A stretch of 64,000 nt of DNA, taken from positions 269,123,662 to 269,187,661 of the forward strand of contig CM019064.1 of NCBI GenBank assembly GCA_009667805.1, read 5' to 3'. The stretch is from Leptobrachium leishanense. Its lineage: Eukaryota; Chordata; Amphibia; Anura; Megophryidae. Under the pieces are notes generated by a model. That model was given only the letters and a program-made list of their open reading frames with translations. It ran no database searches and was not told where the DNA came from. Shown in pieces: positions 13,301-21,575 of this stretch; position 1 is the stretch's first letter, and each line of letters begins with the position of its first letter. The position numbers were made by a program, and so were the translations under genes.

Positions 13301-16300
13301 TATATTTTTTTCTTCTTACGGATTGTGTTTGCCCCCACCGCCCCAACGTCACCCAAAAACACATGAGGGGTTATTCTAAGAGCCGAATTGGCTCCGAAAT
13401 TGCACCGAAAGGTGAATTTCCTCATACGGTGCAATTTCGTGGCGATTCGGCTATTTACAAAGCAGGCAGTTTGCCAAATATTGGCGAATTGCCAGTGAAA
13501 CACAGTTCTCCGACAGCAGTGAAATCCCCATAGAGAAGCAATGGTTAATATATTCAGAGAACACCGAACATCACCGATATGTCAGAGAAATGGCCTGATT
13601 TTCAGCGGTTTCCATTTGGCAGGTTTAATCCAGCGAATCCCATAGGTTTCAATGTAAAAAATGTTCACTGGTTTTATTAAATATTTTTTAGACCGTTTAT
13701 TCTTTTCACTTGAAGCAAAAAGTCTCTATCTTTTGGGATTTGTTTCAGCGAAAATTATTTTCAGATTTTTTTTCTGTAACAAACCATTTTATTATTATTC
13801 ATAGGACCTTATATGTAATTTTTAGGCACTTCCCTGCAGTAGTTTTTAGCGGACGAATTTGACTCCCTGAAGTGTGGAGAACGAAAGCGCTCTTTGAATA
13901 ACCTGGATGATCTTCAGCACAGACAAAAAGATGAACGGGACTTGGATTAAAGCAGAACTTTAGAAACCCATGTCCGAGGACACCAGCCTAACCTGGAATT
14001 GCAAATTTGTGCTATACATGTGATTACATTGTAGTTAAGGGCGCTCAGAAGATCTCCAGAGATTAGCACTCTGTTGGTGGCTATGGCCCTGATGGGAGTC
14101 ATCCATGGTGTGAGGTGCTCCAAAACAAGAATACATCCCATGTGGTGAAGGTGTGAGTTCATTTCCAATTTGTGTACCTGTCATGGCAAAACCTTGCCAT
14201 GAGTTAGAATACAATGCAACCCTCTCTGCAGGATTTTGGCCAGGAATCCATTAATATTGACACTGTATATATGTTACATTTACTTGTATGGAAGGAAAGG
14301 GACCTCAGTTAGGAGGAAACACTAAAGAGACGTTTACAGAGGAGGAGGATCTACAGCAGCTGTCTAAAGTAAAGACATATAAGTCAATGGGGCCTGATGG
14401 GATCAACCCTAAGTTATTAAAAGAGCTCAGTGGTGTAATAGCAAAACCATTAACGGGAGTCGTCCCAGAAGACTGGAAATTAGCAAATGTTGTGCCCATT
14501 TACAAGAAACATAGAAAAATGTCGGCAGATAAGAACCTTTCGGCCCATCTAGTCTGCCCAATTACATGGATACTTTACCTGGATTTATCTTTTGTTTAGG
14601 ATAGCCTTATGCCTATCCCATGCTTGCTTAAGAAGGGTAGAAGGGAGGAATCGGGGAACTATAGGCCAGTTAGTCCTTCGGAACCCTCTATCTCCCCAAC
14701 CATTGCAGCTAGGGAGATGCTTTTTACACCGCTGAAAAGGGGAGAGTCTCCCCTTTTCAGTGGTGTATAGCATTAACGGTTTCGCCGCCGAATCACGTTT
14801 CGGCTCCAATTGGTGCCAAAACGGGATTCGAACCTGGAGGGGGGCTGACATCTTGGATGTCAGCCAAGCCTCCAGGTCCCCCCCCACTGACAACCTCACC
14901 ATATGTGTGAGGATGTCAGTGGGCCAGTTAACCATCTAGCTGCCATGTAGCGATAAGGGGATCCTAAGGATCCCCATATCTCCCGATCCATGGCAGCTAG
15001 ATATTTGACATCATTTGAAAGGCCTGATTATGGCCTTTCCAATGATACCAAACATGACCAGGTTTGGTTTAAAAAAAAAAAATATATATATTTTTTTTTA
15101 AAGTTTTTTATGTCGGGGGGGGGGGTTTAATTAAATAGGACCTACGCTGTCATCTAAAAAGAATTAACACAAAATGGTCAGAATGAGCGCAGCGCACATA
15201 GGTGAACTGTCTCAGCAGTGAAGGGGTTAAAAAGCAAACGCATGTAAAAATTGGGTATTTCTAGTCTCGGGACAAAATTTTGAACCTATTTAGCCGGGGT
15301 CTTTTTGGGTGGTTGTAGATTTTGGGGATTAAATTACGAAAAAGTGTGTTTTTACCATTTTTTCCTCATATTTCATATTTTTTTTATAGTAAATTAGTCG
15401 ATATGATGGAAATAATGGTATTTCTAGAAAGTCCATTTAATGGCGGGAAAAAGGGTGTATAATATGTGTGGGTTGAATAAACGAGCAAGAGGAAAATTTG
15501 ACCTAAACACTAACAGCGCAGAAACGTAAAAACAGCAGCGGTCACTAAAAGACGGATTTGTGTAAAACCGCCCGGTCACTAAGGGGTTAAAGGAAAGGAT
15601 TGTTGAACATCTAAAAACACATAGATTACAGGATCAGAAACAACATGGGTTTACCTCAGGGAGATCATGCCAAACTAATCTTATTGATTTTTTTGATTGG
15701 GTAACAAAAATAATAGACACAGGTGGTGCAGTAGACATTTCAGTAAGGCTTTTGATACTGTTCCGCATAGAACGCTTATCAATAAATTGCAATCTTTGAG
15801 CTTGGATTCCAATATTGTTGAATGGATTAGGCAGTGGCTGAGTGACAGGCAACAGAGGGTTGTGGCAAATGGAGTTTATTCGGCGCAAGGTCTTGTTACC
15901 AGTGGGGTACCTCAGGGGTCAGTACTTGGACCCATTCTATTTAATATTTTTATTAGTGATATTGCAGAAGGTATTAATGGAAAAGTATGTCTTTTTGCTG
16001 ATGACACAAAGATTTGCAACAGGGTTGACGTTCCTGGAGGGATCAGCCAAATGACAAATGATTTAGGTAAACTAAAAAATTGGTCGGAGCTGTGGCAATT
16101 GAGTTTTAATGTGGATAAGTGCAAGATAATGCACCTGGGACGTAAAAACCCAAGGGCTGAATATAGAATATTTGATACAGTCCTAACCTCAACATCTGAG
16201 GAAAGGGATTTAGGGGTTATTATTTCAGAGGATCTAAGGGTAAGTAGTCAATGTAATAGAGCAGCAGGAAATGCTGGCAGAATGCTTGGTTGTGTAGGGA

Positions 16301-19294
16301 GAGGTATTAGCAGTAGGCAAAGGGAAGTGCTCATGCCACTGTACAGAGCACTGATGAGACCTCACTTGGAGTACTGTGTGCAGTACTGGAGACCGTATCT
16401 CCAGAAGGATATAGACATCTTAGAGAGAGTTCAGAGAAGGGCTACTAAAATGGTGTACGGCTTGAAGGAGAAAAGTTACCAGGAAAGGCTTAATGATCTT
16501 AACATGTACAGCTTGGAAAAAAGACGAGACAGAGGAGATATGATAGAAACATTTAAATACGTAAAGGGAATCCACAAGGTAGAGGAAGGGAGTATATTTA
16601 AAAGGAAACAAAGTAGCAAAACAAGAGGACATAGTCTTAGATTAGAGGGGCAAAGGTTTAAAAGTAACATCAGGAAGCATTATTTTACTGAGAGGGTGGT
16701 GGATACATGGAACATCCTTCCAGTAGAAGTGGTAGAGGCCAAAACAGTGATTGAATTTAAGCAGGCATGGGATAGGCATAAGGCTATCATAAACAAAAGA
16801 TAAATCCAGGTAAAGTATCCATGTAATTGGGCAGACTAGATGTGCCGAAAGGTTCTTATCTGCCGACATTTTTCTATGTTTCTATGTTCTTACAGAACAT
16901 TTCATGGTTTCGGTGACTCATGTGCTGAAAAATGACATTTGCAGCTTTTTTAGCTTGTTTGGGGTGAGACGTTTAGTTTTTCTAACATTCATTTTGAATT
17001 CTGGACATAATATTGCTGTGCTCATTTCACTGAAGGATGGGCAAACCAGTTTTCTGGCAGCAGGGAAAGAAACTGTTAGTAAGAACATTCACCCTGTTAA
17101 AGGGCTGGCCTCCTGGTTGAGACTTGCCAATTTGGCCTCTTTATGGGAAATTGCATTTCTTTCTATATTTGACTTTTTGTTTGCATTTGCCAACCTGACG
17201 GAGACACGTTTGCTATTATGTTCCATTTCTGCTGCCCTAGGCTGATTTTATTGGCAGGAGGATACAGGGGAGGTGTGATTAATTCCATTTTGAGCAAAGC
17301 ACAGGTCAGCTTGCAGCCATAATGGAAAGGAGAACGCAGTTTTGCTGGGCAGTCTCCGCTTATTGTGACATTAAAAACTAGTAAATATAAACCAGAGAGT
17401 GAAATAGTCCGATTCAGATATAAGGGGTTAGTCAGAAAGCACTGAAATTTCAGTGCTTTCTATTTCAGCCCAAGTCGGTGCACTTCAGCAATTCCATTTT
17501 GCGACCCTGTGGTGAATTCATTATTCACCGCTGGGTCACCGAAGAGCGGCGAACATGGAGCCGAAGACCAAACGCCAAACTGAATAAATTTAAAACACAA
17601 AACCCGGAACTCTGATATTCTTCTAAAATGGTGTTTAAACCAATAAAAATGAATGAAAATGTGTGTAAATAATACAAAAGGCCCGTTAAAAATAAAACGG
17701 TCTGGTACAGAATTTTAAAAAAGTAAATTTTTTAAAAAAAGATTGGGAATCAAACTTAGAAAAAAAAATACAAAAAGATGTTCCAAACATAGACTTTTTG
17801 CTGAAAATGTAAAAAAAATGAACGGTTAAATAAAAAAAAAAATTTAAAAATGATTTTTTTCCCCCCACACACTGAATCTTTGGGAATACGCCTGCTTAAA
17901 CCTGTTGAATGAATCACCAAAAATCAGGTCATTTCACCAACATGTCTGTGCAGTTTACTATTCTCTGAAAAGATTAACCATTACTTCTCTATGGGACAAT
18001 TTCGCTGCTGCCGAAGGTCACCGATCTGCGGCGAACGGCACCATATTTTGTTTGTCAATTCGCTAGTATTTGGCCAATTGGCAGCTTAGTGAATTCTTCG
18101 TGAACAATTTCTTTTATTTCTTCTTTTTGTTTAGCCATTTTACCCTATGGGGTTAACTTTGTTCTTCCATACACTGAAGTTTTGAGCACTTTGAATTTAG
18201 GGGGGAGGATTATGGTTTAGTTGTATTTAAAAGATTTTAAAAAAAAATGGAATAATGAGTTATGTATACATCTAGGGTACCACAAGAAAGCCTTGCCTGT
18301 TCTTCGAAAAAGAAAAAAAAATAGACTATAATAAACCAGGAGGAGACCTCACCAACTCATACATGCAAAGACTTTAACAGAAGCACAGACATGTAAACAT
18401 TGACAAATTTTAACCCCTTTTAAGATTAAACACATTAAAGATTTTTTACACTGTTTTTAAACCTAAGCTCCGTAAAAGGAATTTAGTTCAGAATATATTA
18501 ACTTGTGTGGGCACACTGAAAGAGAAATTACGATTAAAGAAAAAAAATGTCATCTGAGGATCAAAGGAGTAAAAAAAAGCTGTCATTACAGGGTTAAACA
18601 ATAACCGGTTTGAATGTTTTTACACAGGGATTCGATAAAATGCAAAATCGATGGATTTCCATTAAAAAGGAATCTTTGGTCATGCTATTGAGTCTATTTA
18701 ATAACGTGGATTTGAATAGATTCTGAACAGAAATCTTGCACACCATTATATGGAGGCAAGTGTCAAAATCATTAATTTGCAGACACCAAGTAAAGAACTC
18801 CTACAGGGTTTTGTGATATAAATTATCATTGTAGCTACCATTATTCAGGATTTAAATTGAACAAAGGAAAGCAAGAAAAAGAAAACAAAGCATCCAGTTA
18901 ACATTTACAAGCTTTTCGAGTAGGAGGTGGGACCATTCAGCTTAAACTGCCGAGACTCACTGTCATTTCTAAAACTGAAAATTACTATATTGATATTTGC
19001 TCTTTTGTGTTTCCTTCATATTATTTCACTCCTCTTTAATTTCAATAAAACAAATGAGTGATGCAAAGAAGGAAGGAAACGTGACAATGCTACGCATGGC
19101 AGAGATCTGCCAGGATGACAGTTCCATAACCCAAATTTATTTTCCCATCACCGTTACAAGATATAGCAGGAAAATGACATTAGTAATACTTACATATTTC
19201 CATTTTCCAAACAAAAGACCATCAACTATTTCTTGACCACAGGGTATAATAATTGTTTCTCCATATACTGCATTTGCTGTGTTTAACCCGTAAC
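1187..19294 (-). CDS. ALCAM: ALCAM (CD166), partial: six coding exons spanning Ig domains 1, 2 and part of 3
   Basis: ALCAM is a type I membrane protein of the immunoglobulin superfamily. It mediates cell-cell adhesion by homophilic binding and by binding CD6 through its outermost V-type domain. Six blocks on the minus strand (19294-19194, 13189-12970, 11830-11766, 7738-7651, 6840-6658, 1314-1187) join into 785 nt: two bases of a split codon and then 261 codons without a stop. Every intron starts GT and ends AG. Split codons resolve to the expected residues, for example A+AG to Lys and T+AC to Tyr. Order, spacing and residues follow ALCAM closely (FGKWKY, FVCMLVTEDNVFE, GNITWYRNGK, EGDNITL, GNGNPPP). 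The signal peptide exon and everything after the middle of Ig domain 3 are outside the window or not recognised. The related MCAM and BCAM do not share these motifs. The open frame argues for a working gene. Confidence 0.94.
2839..2973. mobile_element. hAT-like short MITE
   Basis: 135 bp beginning CAGGGCTGTCCAACA and ending GTTTGACAGCCTTC, so the two ends are imperfect inverted repeats. The flanks are CTTTAATG (2831-2838) and CTTTAATT (2974-2981), a 7 of 8 match that fits an 8-bp hAT target duplication. The interior has the CCAGATGTTTAAGAACTACA type of sequence common in vertebrate hAT MITEs. Confidence 0.75.
3600..5000 (-). pseudogene. Decayed LINE ORF1-like block (L1/Tx1 type suspected)
   Basis: GC-rich block with several overlapping broken frames on the minus strand. 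Read from high to low coordinate they show an N-terminal low-complexity part, a heptad-like stretch (QVSALQSQVDLLTRF, near 4200-4250), then VEALESRHHRRNVWVRGVPE near 4140-4205. Coiled coil followed by LExRxRRNNxRxRGxPE is the layout of ORF1 proteins of L1 and Tx1-clade LINEs. Frame changes between 4070 and 4260 break the protein. No reverse transcriptase was seen next to it. The clade is an inference from the short motif only; opposite-strand frames here are shadows. Confidence 0.5.
6658..6840 (-). CDS. ALCAM: ALCAM coding exon 6: end of Ig domain 2
   Basis: 183 nt: two bases completing Val, 60 codons, and one base. The acceptor is GTTTAG and the donor GTAAGT. It encodes a segment ending SLQYMATKDDIDAEFICTVTYY then a short PNGQ loop and SDMAIFDIY. 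Cys in FICTVTYY closes the Ig domain 2 disulfide with the cysteine of exon 5. Family members read MPFTCSVTYYGPSGQ at this place, so the strand F motif and the loop are well kept, while the middle of the exon (SSNDRSATSG) is divergent. The final T joins AC of the next exon to make the Tyr of the DIYY-PTE junction. Confidence 0.94.
6841..7650 (-). other. ALCAM: ALCAM intron between exons 5 and 6
   Basis: 810 bp, the shortest intron in the window. AT-rich with a ten-base G run at 7441-7450. No mobile element recognised. Confidence 0.88.
7651..7738 (-). CDS. ALCAM: ALCAM coding exon 5: start of Ig domain 2
   Basis: 88 nt: 29 codons plus one base. The acceptor is TTTCAG and the donor GTATGG. It encodes VGECVSLESYPGG then NITWYRNGKALEP. 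The cysteine in GEC is the first of the Ig domain 2 disulfide and Trp in ITWYR is the buried core tryptophan. NIT is an N-glycosylation sequon. Length and residues match the ALCAM stretch that begins with an xGxC motif followed by a GNITWYRNGK block. The donor GTATGG departs slightly from GTAAGT but is a normal vertebrate donor. Note that an apparent ORF in another frame covers this same exon (7549-7737) and is a shadow. Confidence 0.92.
8409..9340 (-). mobile_element. hAT-like GC-rich element, copy 1 (inverted, left tip lost)
   Basis: About 932 bp. The right end reads TATCGGTGCAACCCTA, the complement of the left tip of copies 2 and 3. The left end starts at ACCACTTTTTTAAGACCGAG, so about the first 14 bases of the tip are missing and a GT run abuts it. 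Inside, from left to right: a 9-unit minisatellite (8523-8712), a GC-rich section with paired inverted repeats around CCACGTGG, and TATCGG-rich subterminal DNA. Orientation is opposite to the copies at 50068 and 54510. No transposase reading frame is present. Confidence 0.72.
8523..8712. repeat. Minisatellite, about 9 units of 20-21 bp
   Basis: Units read CCCCCCAGCTCGTGGATA plus two or three bases (CTG, GTG or ATG). Two units read CTACTGGATA and the last reads CACATGGATT. The unit is the complement of the 32-unit array at 55114-55783 apart from CG versus CA. Apparent reading frames on both strands here arise from the repeat. Confidence 0.9.
9712..9792 (+). mobile_element. LINE 3' tail fragment (same family as 47430-47842)
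   Basis: Contains GAGAGAAATCTCAATGTATC followed by CTTCCTGGTAAAATACTTTA and an AAATAAAT-type tail. The same string ends the LINE fragment at 47842, and its reverse complement occurs at 37308-37372. A 5'-truncated copy is the simplest reading. Confidence 0.65.
10197..10511. mobile_element. PIF/Harbinger-like MITE
   Basis: 315 bp with ends GGCCCCGTTCACACCT and AGGTGTGAACCCAGCC, which are inverted repeats. Flanked by TTA on both sides (10194-10196 and 10512-10514). TTA/TAA target duplication is the PIF/Harbinger signature. The interior is rich in ACGC and GCGT words. It has no coding capacity. Confidence 0.78.
10838..11222 (+). repeat. Dispersed repeat ending TAGAGTATCCCTTTAA
   Basis: Shares order and local sequence with 20605-21575, 46555-46935 and 50703-51142: a GATGGATC or GATCCATC segment, a CTGAGA or CAGAGA region, a CCAGGAAGTTC or CCAGGAAATTC block, a CTTCACCC or CTTCAGCC block, then TATAAAGTGG and a terminal CCCTTTAA. 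The class is unknown; ends with a GGGACACTCTA-type inverted sequence suggest a DNA element. Confidence 0.5.
11225..11675. mobile_element. PIF/Harbinger-like MITE, GTCAGACGAACGCA subfamily
   Basis: 451 bp. Left end GGCCCATGTCAGATGAACGC, right end GCGTTCGTCTGACATTAGCC. Flanked by TAA (11222-11224 and 11676-11678). Internally similar along its length to 28519-28972 and 43178-43566, sharing CAGTGATCACGTC, ATGATCAATAGAGACCC and CACCACGTCCGCGTAGC. Confidence 0.82.
11766..11830 (-). CDS. ALCAM: ALCAM coding exon 4: linker into Ig domain 2
   Basis: 65 nt: two bases completing a Lys codon and 21 codons. The acceptor is TTTTAG and the donor GTAAAT. It encodes KPPSQPEIKNQPNYMETGKL ending NK. This corresponds to the family's interdomain stretch with a Pro-Ser-x-Pro-Glu-Ile core and a Glu-Thr-x-x-Leu end. 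The exon is too short for a stand-alone ORF call and contains no cysteine. It is recognised by position between exons 3 and 5, by correct phase on both sides (1 in, 0 out), and by residue matches to ALCAM. A PIF/Harbinger-like MITE ends only 90 bp upstream of it, at 11675 on the downstream side in genomic order. Confidence 0.88.
11831..12969 (-). other. ALCAM: ALCAM intron between exons 3 and 4
   Basis: 1,139 bp with GT and AG ends. AT-rich. No transposon recognised; a short ATAATAATAATGATGATGAT microsatellite lies near 12634-12655. Confidence 0.88.
12970..13189 (-). CDS. ALCAM: ALCAM coding exon 3: remainder of Ig domain 1
   Basis: 220 nt: 73 codons plus one base. The acceptor is CTCTAG and the donor GTGAGT. 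It encodes EKADGTPVFVAAR followed by the conserved block VPEYKGRLNLSENYT and then RRFVCMLVTEDNVFE. The cysteine in FVCML pairs with the one in exon 2 to close the V-type domain. Two N-glycosylation sequons (NLS and NYT) sit together, as in ALCAM of other vertebrates. In the family this domain carries the CD6-binding and homophilic face. The open frame runs past the donor into the intron, so a longer apparent reading frame (12857-13144) overstates the coding end; splicing at 12970 is needed to join the next exon in frame. Confidence 0.95.
13367..13903 (-). mobile_element. GGGTTATTC-family MITE, copy 1
   Basis: Left end GGGGTTATTCTAAGAGCCGA, right end GCTCTTTGAATAACC, which are inverted repeats. 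It contains a CGAAATTGCACC / GGTGCAATTTCG hairpin, CATAGGTTTCAATGTAAAAA and TTCTGTAACA. These words appear in complementary order in the copies at 33297 and 37424, so this copy lies in the opposite orientation. Confidence 0.65.
14512..14636 (-). mobile_element. LINE 3' tail inserted inside its own relative
   Basis: Reverse complement of the 3' end of the same LINE family, from the GCATGGGATAGGCATAAGGC segment to the TTTCTATG tail. It splits the reading frame between IYKK and GRREESGNYRPVS. AAGAA occurs at both edges and is probably the target duplication. A severely 5'-truncated copy. Confidence 0.78.
14681..15588. mobile_element. Unclassified palindrome-rich insert in the LINE
   Basis: It separates NYRPVS from RIVEHL in the LINE frame, so it arrived after the LINE. 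It contains a hairpin CACCGCTGAAAAGGGGAGAG / CTCCCCTTTTCAGTGGTG (14727-14766) and a second palindrome ATCTAGCTGCCATG / CATGGCAGCTAGAT (about 14932-15003) around GGATCCTAAGGATCC. It ends in CGGTCACTAAGGGGTTAAAG. Probably a non-autonomous DNA element; ends are not defined exactly. GGTTCGAATCC on the minus strand (near 14828-14838) resembles a pol III B box, but I see no A box. Confidence 0.55.
17424..18105 (+). mobile_element. GGGTTATTC-family MITE, copy 2 (degenerate)
   Basis: Starts GGGGTTAGTCAGAAAGCACTG followed by the palindrome GAAAGCACTGAAATTTCAGTGCTTTC. It shares CACCGCTGGGTCACC, CTGCTTAAACCTGTTGAATGA and the CCATTACTTCTCTATGGGA block with the copy at 37424. The right end is eroded, so the boundary is approximate. 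Confidence 0.55.
19194..19294 (-). CDS. ALCAM: ALCAM coding exon 2: mature N-terminus and first strands of Ig domain 1
   Basis: 101 nt: two bases of a split codon, then 33 codons ending in GKWKY. The acceptor is TTTCAG before base 19294. The donor after TAT reads GTAAGT. The segment AVYGETIIIPC contains the first cysteine of the V-type domain disulfide, and FGKWKY is the family's conserved strand C with its tryptophan. The exon ends in phase 0, so exon 3 begins on a whole codon (Glu), as expected from the family sequence KWKYEK. The two leading bases require a first base from an upstream exon carrying the signal peptide. That exon was not found to the right within this window. Confidence 0.93.
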
Positions 19295-19741
19295 CTGAAA
19301 TAAATGAAAAGCAAAATGTACTAACAATTATATATACTTAGTTTGTGAAAGGCTAGAATAACCCCCCTTTAACAAAATATAATATGCGTATAGTATCTGA
19401 TGAACACACTTAAAATGACTAAAAAACTTTTTGCTGTTACTAAAAGCATTTATAGGGAGCAAATAGCCTAACGATTAGCCAGGTATACTTGGGGATCAAC
19501 AAGAACCACTCGTGTCAGAAACCACAGAAATAAAAAAGGACTACACAGTAAGCTACAAGCTTTTTGACTTTAACATAGTAAAATGGACACTACCACCAAG
19601 GGAAACGAAAAACTAAAAGAAAAAAAATCTTACATTTAAATGACACTTCCACCAAAAATTTTAAAAAAAATTAAATGTTCTTATTTTATGTTTTTGACAT
19701 CTTGCATGTACTTTGTATGGTTCGTAAAAGAAAATATTTAT

Positions 19742-20010
19742 CGGGGTACTATCCTCCGAATTGGCCCTGCATTGCATAGTTCGTTGCAATATCAGGCCAA
19801 TTCGTCTATTCACTAAGCTTTCGATACGCTGGTGTTTGGTGCCACTGAAATTGTCCCATAGAAGACAATTGTGTGTTTTATTCACAGACTGCCGAATTGC
19901 ATGGAAATTCCAGCAAAATGTCACAATTTTCGGTGTTTCAATTCAACAGGTTTAAACAGGTGAATCCCATAGGTTTCAATGTAAAAAAGTAAGCTTTTTT
20001 AAAAAAAATT
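19742..20010 (-). mobile_element. GGGTTATTC-family MITE, copy 3 (partial)
   Basis: Starts GGGGTACTATCCTCCGAATTGG and contains CCCATAGGTTTCAATGTAAAAA, in the same orientation as the copy at 13367. The right end is lost in an AT-rich run. Confidence 0.45.
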
Positions 20011-20289
20011 AAAGACCATTATGCTTATTTTTTGCAACAAAAAAAACATCTTTATTAAAAAAAAAAAAAAACATTAAAAACCCATTTTTTTTATTTTTTA
20101 GATGACATTTTTGATTTTTAATTTTATTACTTTTTTATTTTGTAACACTTATTTTTTAAAGGATTTTTATTATTTGGACAATTTTTTTTATTTGCCAATT
20201 CAGTAGTTATATTTGCTGTATATAGAAATACAAATCTTTGGTTTTTGTACTTTACTCCTATTTTATGCCAATCACAGATATACAGAAAA

Positions 20290-20356
20290 TATACGTCCAT
20301 TCGTTCGAACACACTTTTTCACAGACTACATGAAAAATGCGTTCGTCTGACCCTAG
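20290..20356. mobile_element. Fragment of a Harbinger-like MITE end
   Basis: Reads ATGCGTTCGTCTGACCCTAGCC, matching the right tip of the MITE at 56882-57302 (TTCGTTTGACCCTAGCC). No left tip is visible. Confidence 0.45.
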
Positions 20357-20604
20357 CCTCATTTGTCACTAGAACTACTTTTTCTCACTTCATTAAAATA
20401 AGTGAAATTTTACTTTGAGTATGCATGCTTTGCTGGCACACAGATTGCCAACTTGGCACGTCTTTTGCAAATCAAATGTTTTGTTTGGATGAGCCTAAAA
20501 GGTGAATCAATGAAAACTCAGAGGAGATAAAAGATTCTGAGAACTGTGCACTTCATGCAAATGTTACATCTAGTTAACCGCACAAACTGTCTCTAAGGAA
20601 GCTC

Positions 20605-21575
20605 TGCTCCTTAAAAGGGACACTCTATGCAGTGTGGCTACTTAATCTTTTCTAAGCGGCGACACTGCTATGAGCTCCCTGATCCCTCTCTGGGGGTGGA
20701 TCAGAGAGCTGATTCAGCCCTACAAATGAAGAGACTTGGTCCCAACAAGAACCAGAGTGCTGAGCTCCAATTCTGTGGCAATGAGAAGTAGACTCCACCA
20801 ATGGTTCTGCAACGACTGGAACACCAAACCTCCCTGTGGTCACATAACCTGCTACTGTCAAGAGCAGCAGGGGCTCATAGGGAAACCTATTAGATTAGAG
20901 GGGCAAAGGTTTAAAAGTAACATCAGGAAGCATTATTTTACTGAGAGGGTGGTGGATACATGGAACAGTCTTCCAGTTGAAGTGGTAGAGGCCAAAACAG
21001 TAATTGAATTTAAGCAGGCATGGGATAGGCATAAGGCTATCCTAAACAAAAGATAAATCCAGGTAAAGTATCCATGTAATTGGGCAGACTAGATGGGCCG
21101 AAAGGTTCTTATCTGCCAACATTTTCTATGTTTCTAACACAGGATTTAGATACATTTTTTAAAGAAATTGAATGTGTTGACTTGTGTAGCATAGGAACTG
21201 CAAATTGAGCACTGCTACAGGACTTGCGCACTTTACGGATGCAAATTCTGTAGCGCCTGCTCTGAACGATGGATTGGATCTGTGCGCCAACCCATCGGCT
21301 GCCTCTTTGAGACCACTCGCCACAGCAATTGGTCACAGAGAGGGTGACGTTGACACACTCTCGGCGTGCAGATGTCACTGGATCTGGTAACCTGCAGTCG
21401 GGAAATTCAAAGTCCCGACTGCTGGTGAGGTTTTGTGGGTTGCAGGAAACTCCTCCACTTCACCCAGCGTTTTCTGACAGAAAGTGGCAGCTGGGAGGGA
21501 GGGGTAGAAAGGAAGGACACTCCTGACCTCTTTAAAAACTATAAAGTGGTCAGAATGAGTAGAGTGTTCCCATTA
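20605..21575 (+). repeat. Dispersed repeat (GGGACACTCTA ends) interrupted by a LINE tail
   Basis: Left end AAAAGGGACACTCTATGCAG, right end AGTAGAGTGTTCCCATTAAA: imperfect inverted ends. The section 21200-21560 is homologous to 10838-11222, 46555-46935 and 50703-51142 (GATGGATTGGATCTGTGCGC, CAGAGAGGGTGACG, CAGGAAACTCCTCCACTTCA). A LINE 3' fragment (20890-21136) sits inside. Confidence 0.5.
20890..21136 (+). mobile_element. LINE 3' fragment, same family as 14288-16885
   Basis: Encodes LRLEGQRFKSNIRKHYFTER-type C-terminus ending WDRHKAILNKR and stop, then the 3' UTR with GGGCAGACTAGATGGGCCGA and TTTCTATG. It is nearly identical over its length to 16634-16885. Confidence 0.88.

Larger units (their letters stand above)
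14288..16885 (+). mobile_element. Jockey/CR1-superfamily LINE, 3' half, inactive and interrupted twice
   Basis: Non-LTR retrotransposon coding for reverse transcriptase. 14288-14511 encodes the N-terminal fingers (SMGPDGINPKLLKEL, VPEDWKLANVVPIYKK). 14637-14680 continues with EESGNYRPVS. 15589-16803 continues with RIVEHLKTHRLQDQ, HGFTSGRSCQTNL, AFDTVPH, SGVPQGSVLGP and FADDTK (FADD codons 15994-16005), then the thumb and C-terminus (RPHLEYCVQYW, ILERVQRRATKM, WDRHKAIINKR). Stop at 16801-16803, then a 3' UTR ending in TTTCTATGTTTCTATG. A deletion of roughly 13 bases or more between GAVD and FSKAFDT removes the first catalytic Asp of motif A and shifts the frame, so the copy is dead. Subfamily (CR1, Rex1 or L2) is not resolved. 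Confidence 0.88.
13190..19193 (-). other. ALCAM: ALCAM intron between exons 2 and 3
   Basis: 6,004 bp. It holds a GGGTTATTC-family MITE (13367-13903), a Jockey/CR1-type LINE with two nested insertions (14288-16885), and a second GGGTTATTC-family MITE (17424-18105). 16890-17420 and 18110-19190 are AT-rich with no recognised element. Confidence 0.86.

Noticed and set aside
14819..14845. Possible tRNA-derived SINE from GGTTCGAATCC on the minus strand
   Set aside because: Only the B box fits. No A box at the right distance and no tRNA-like fold; it lies inside a palindromic DNA element.
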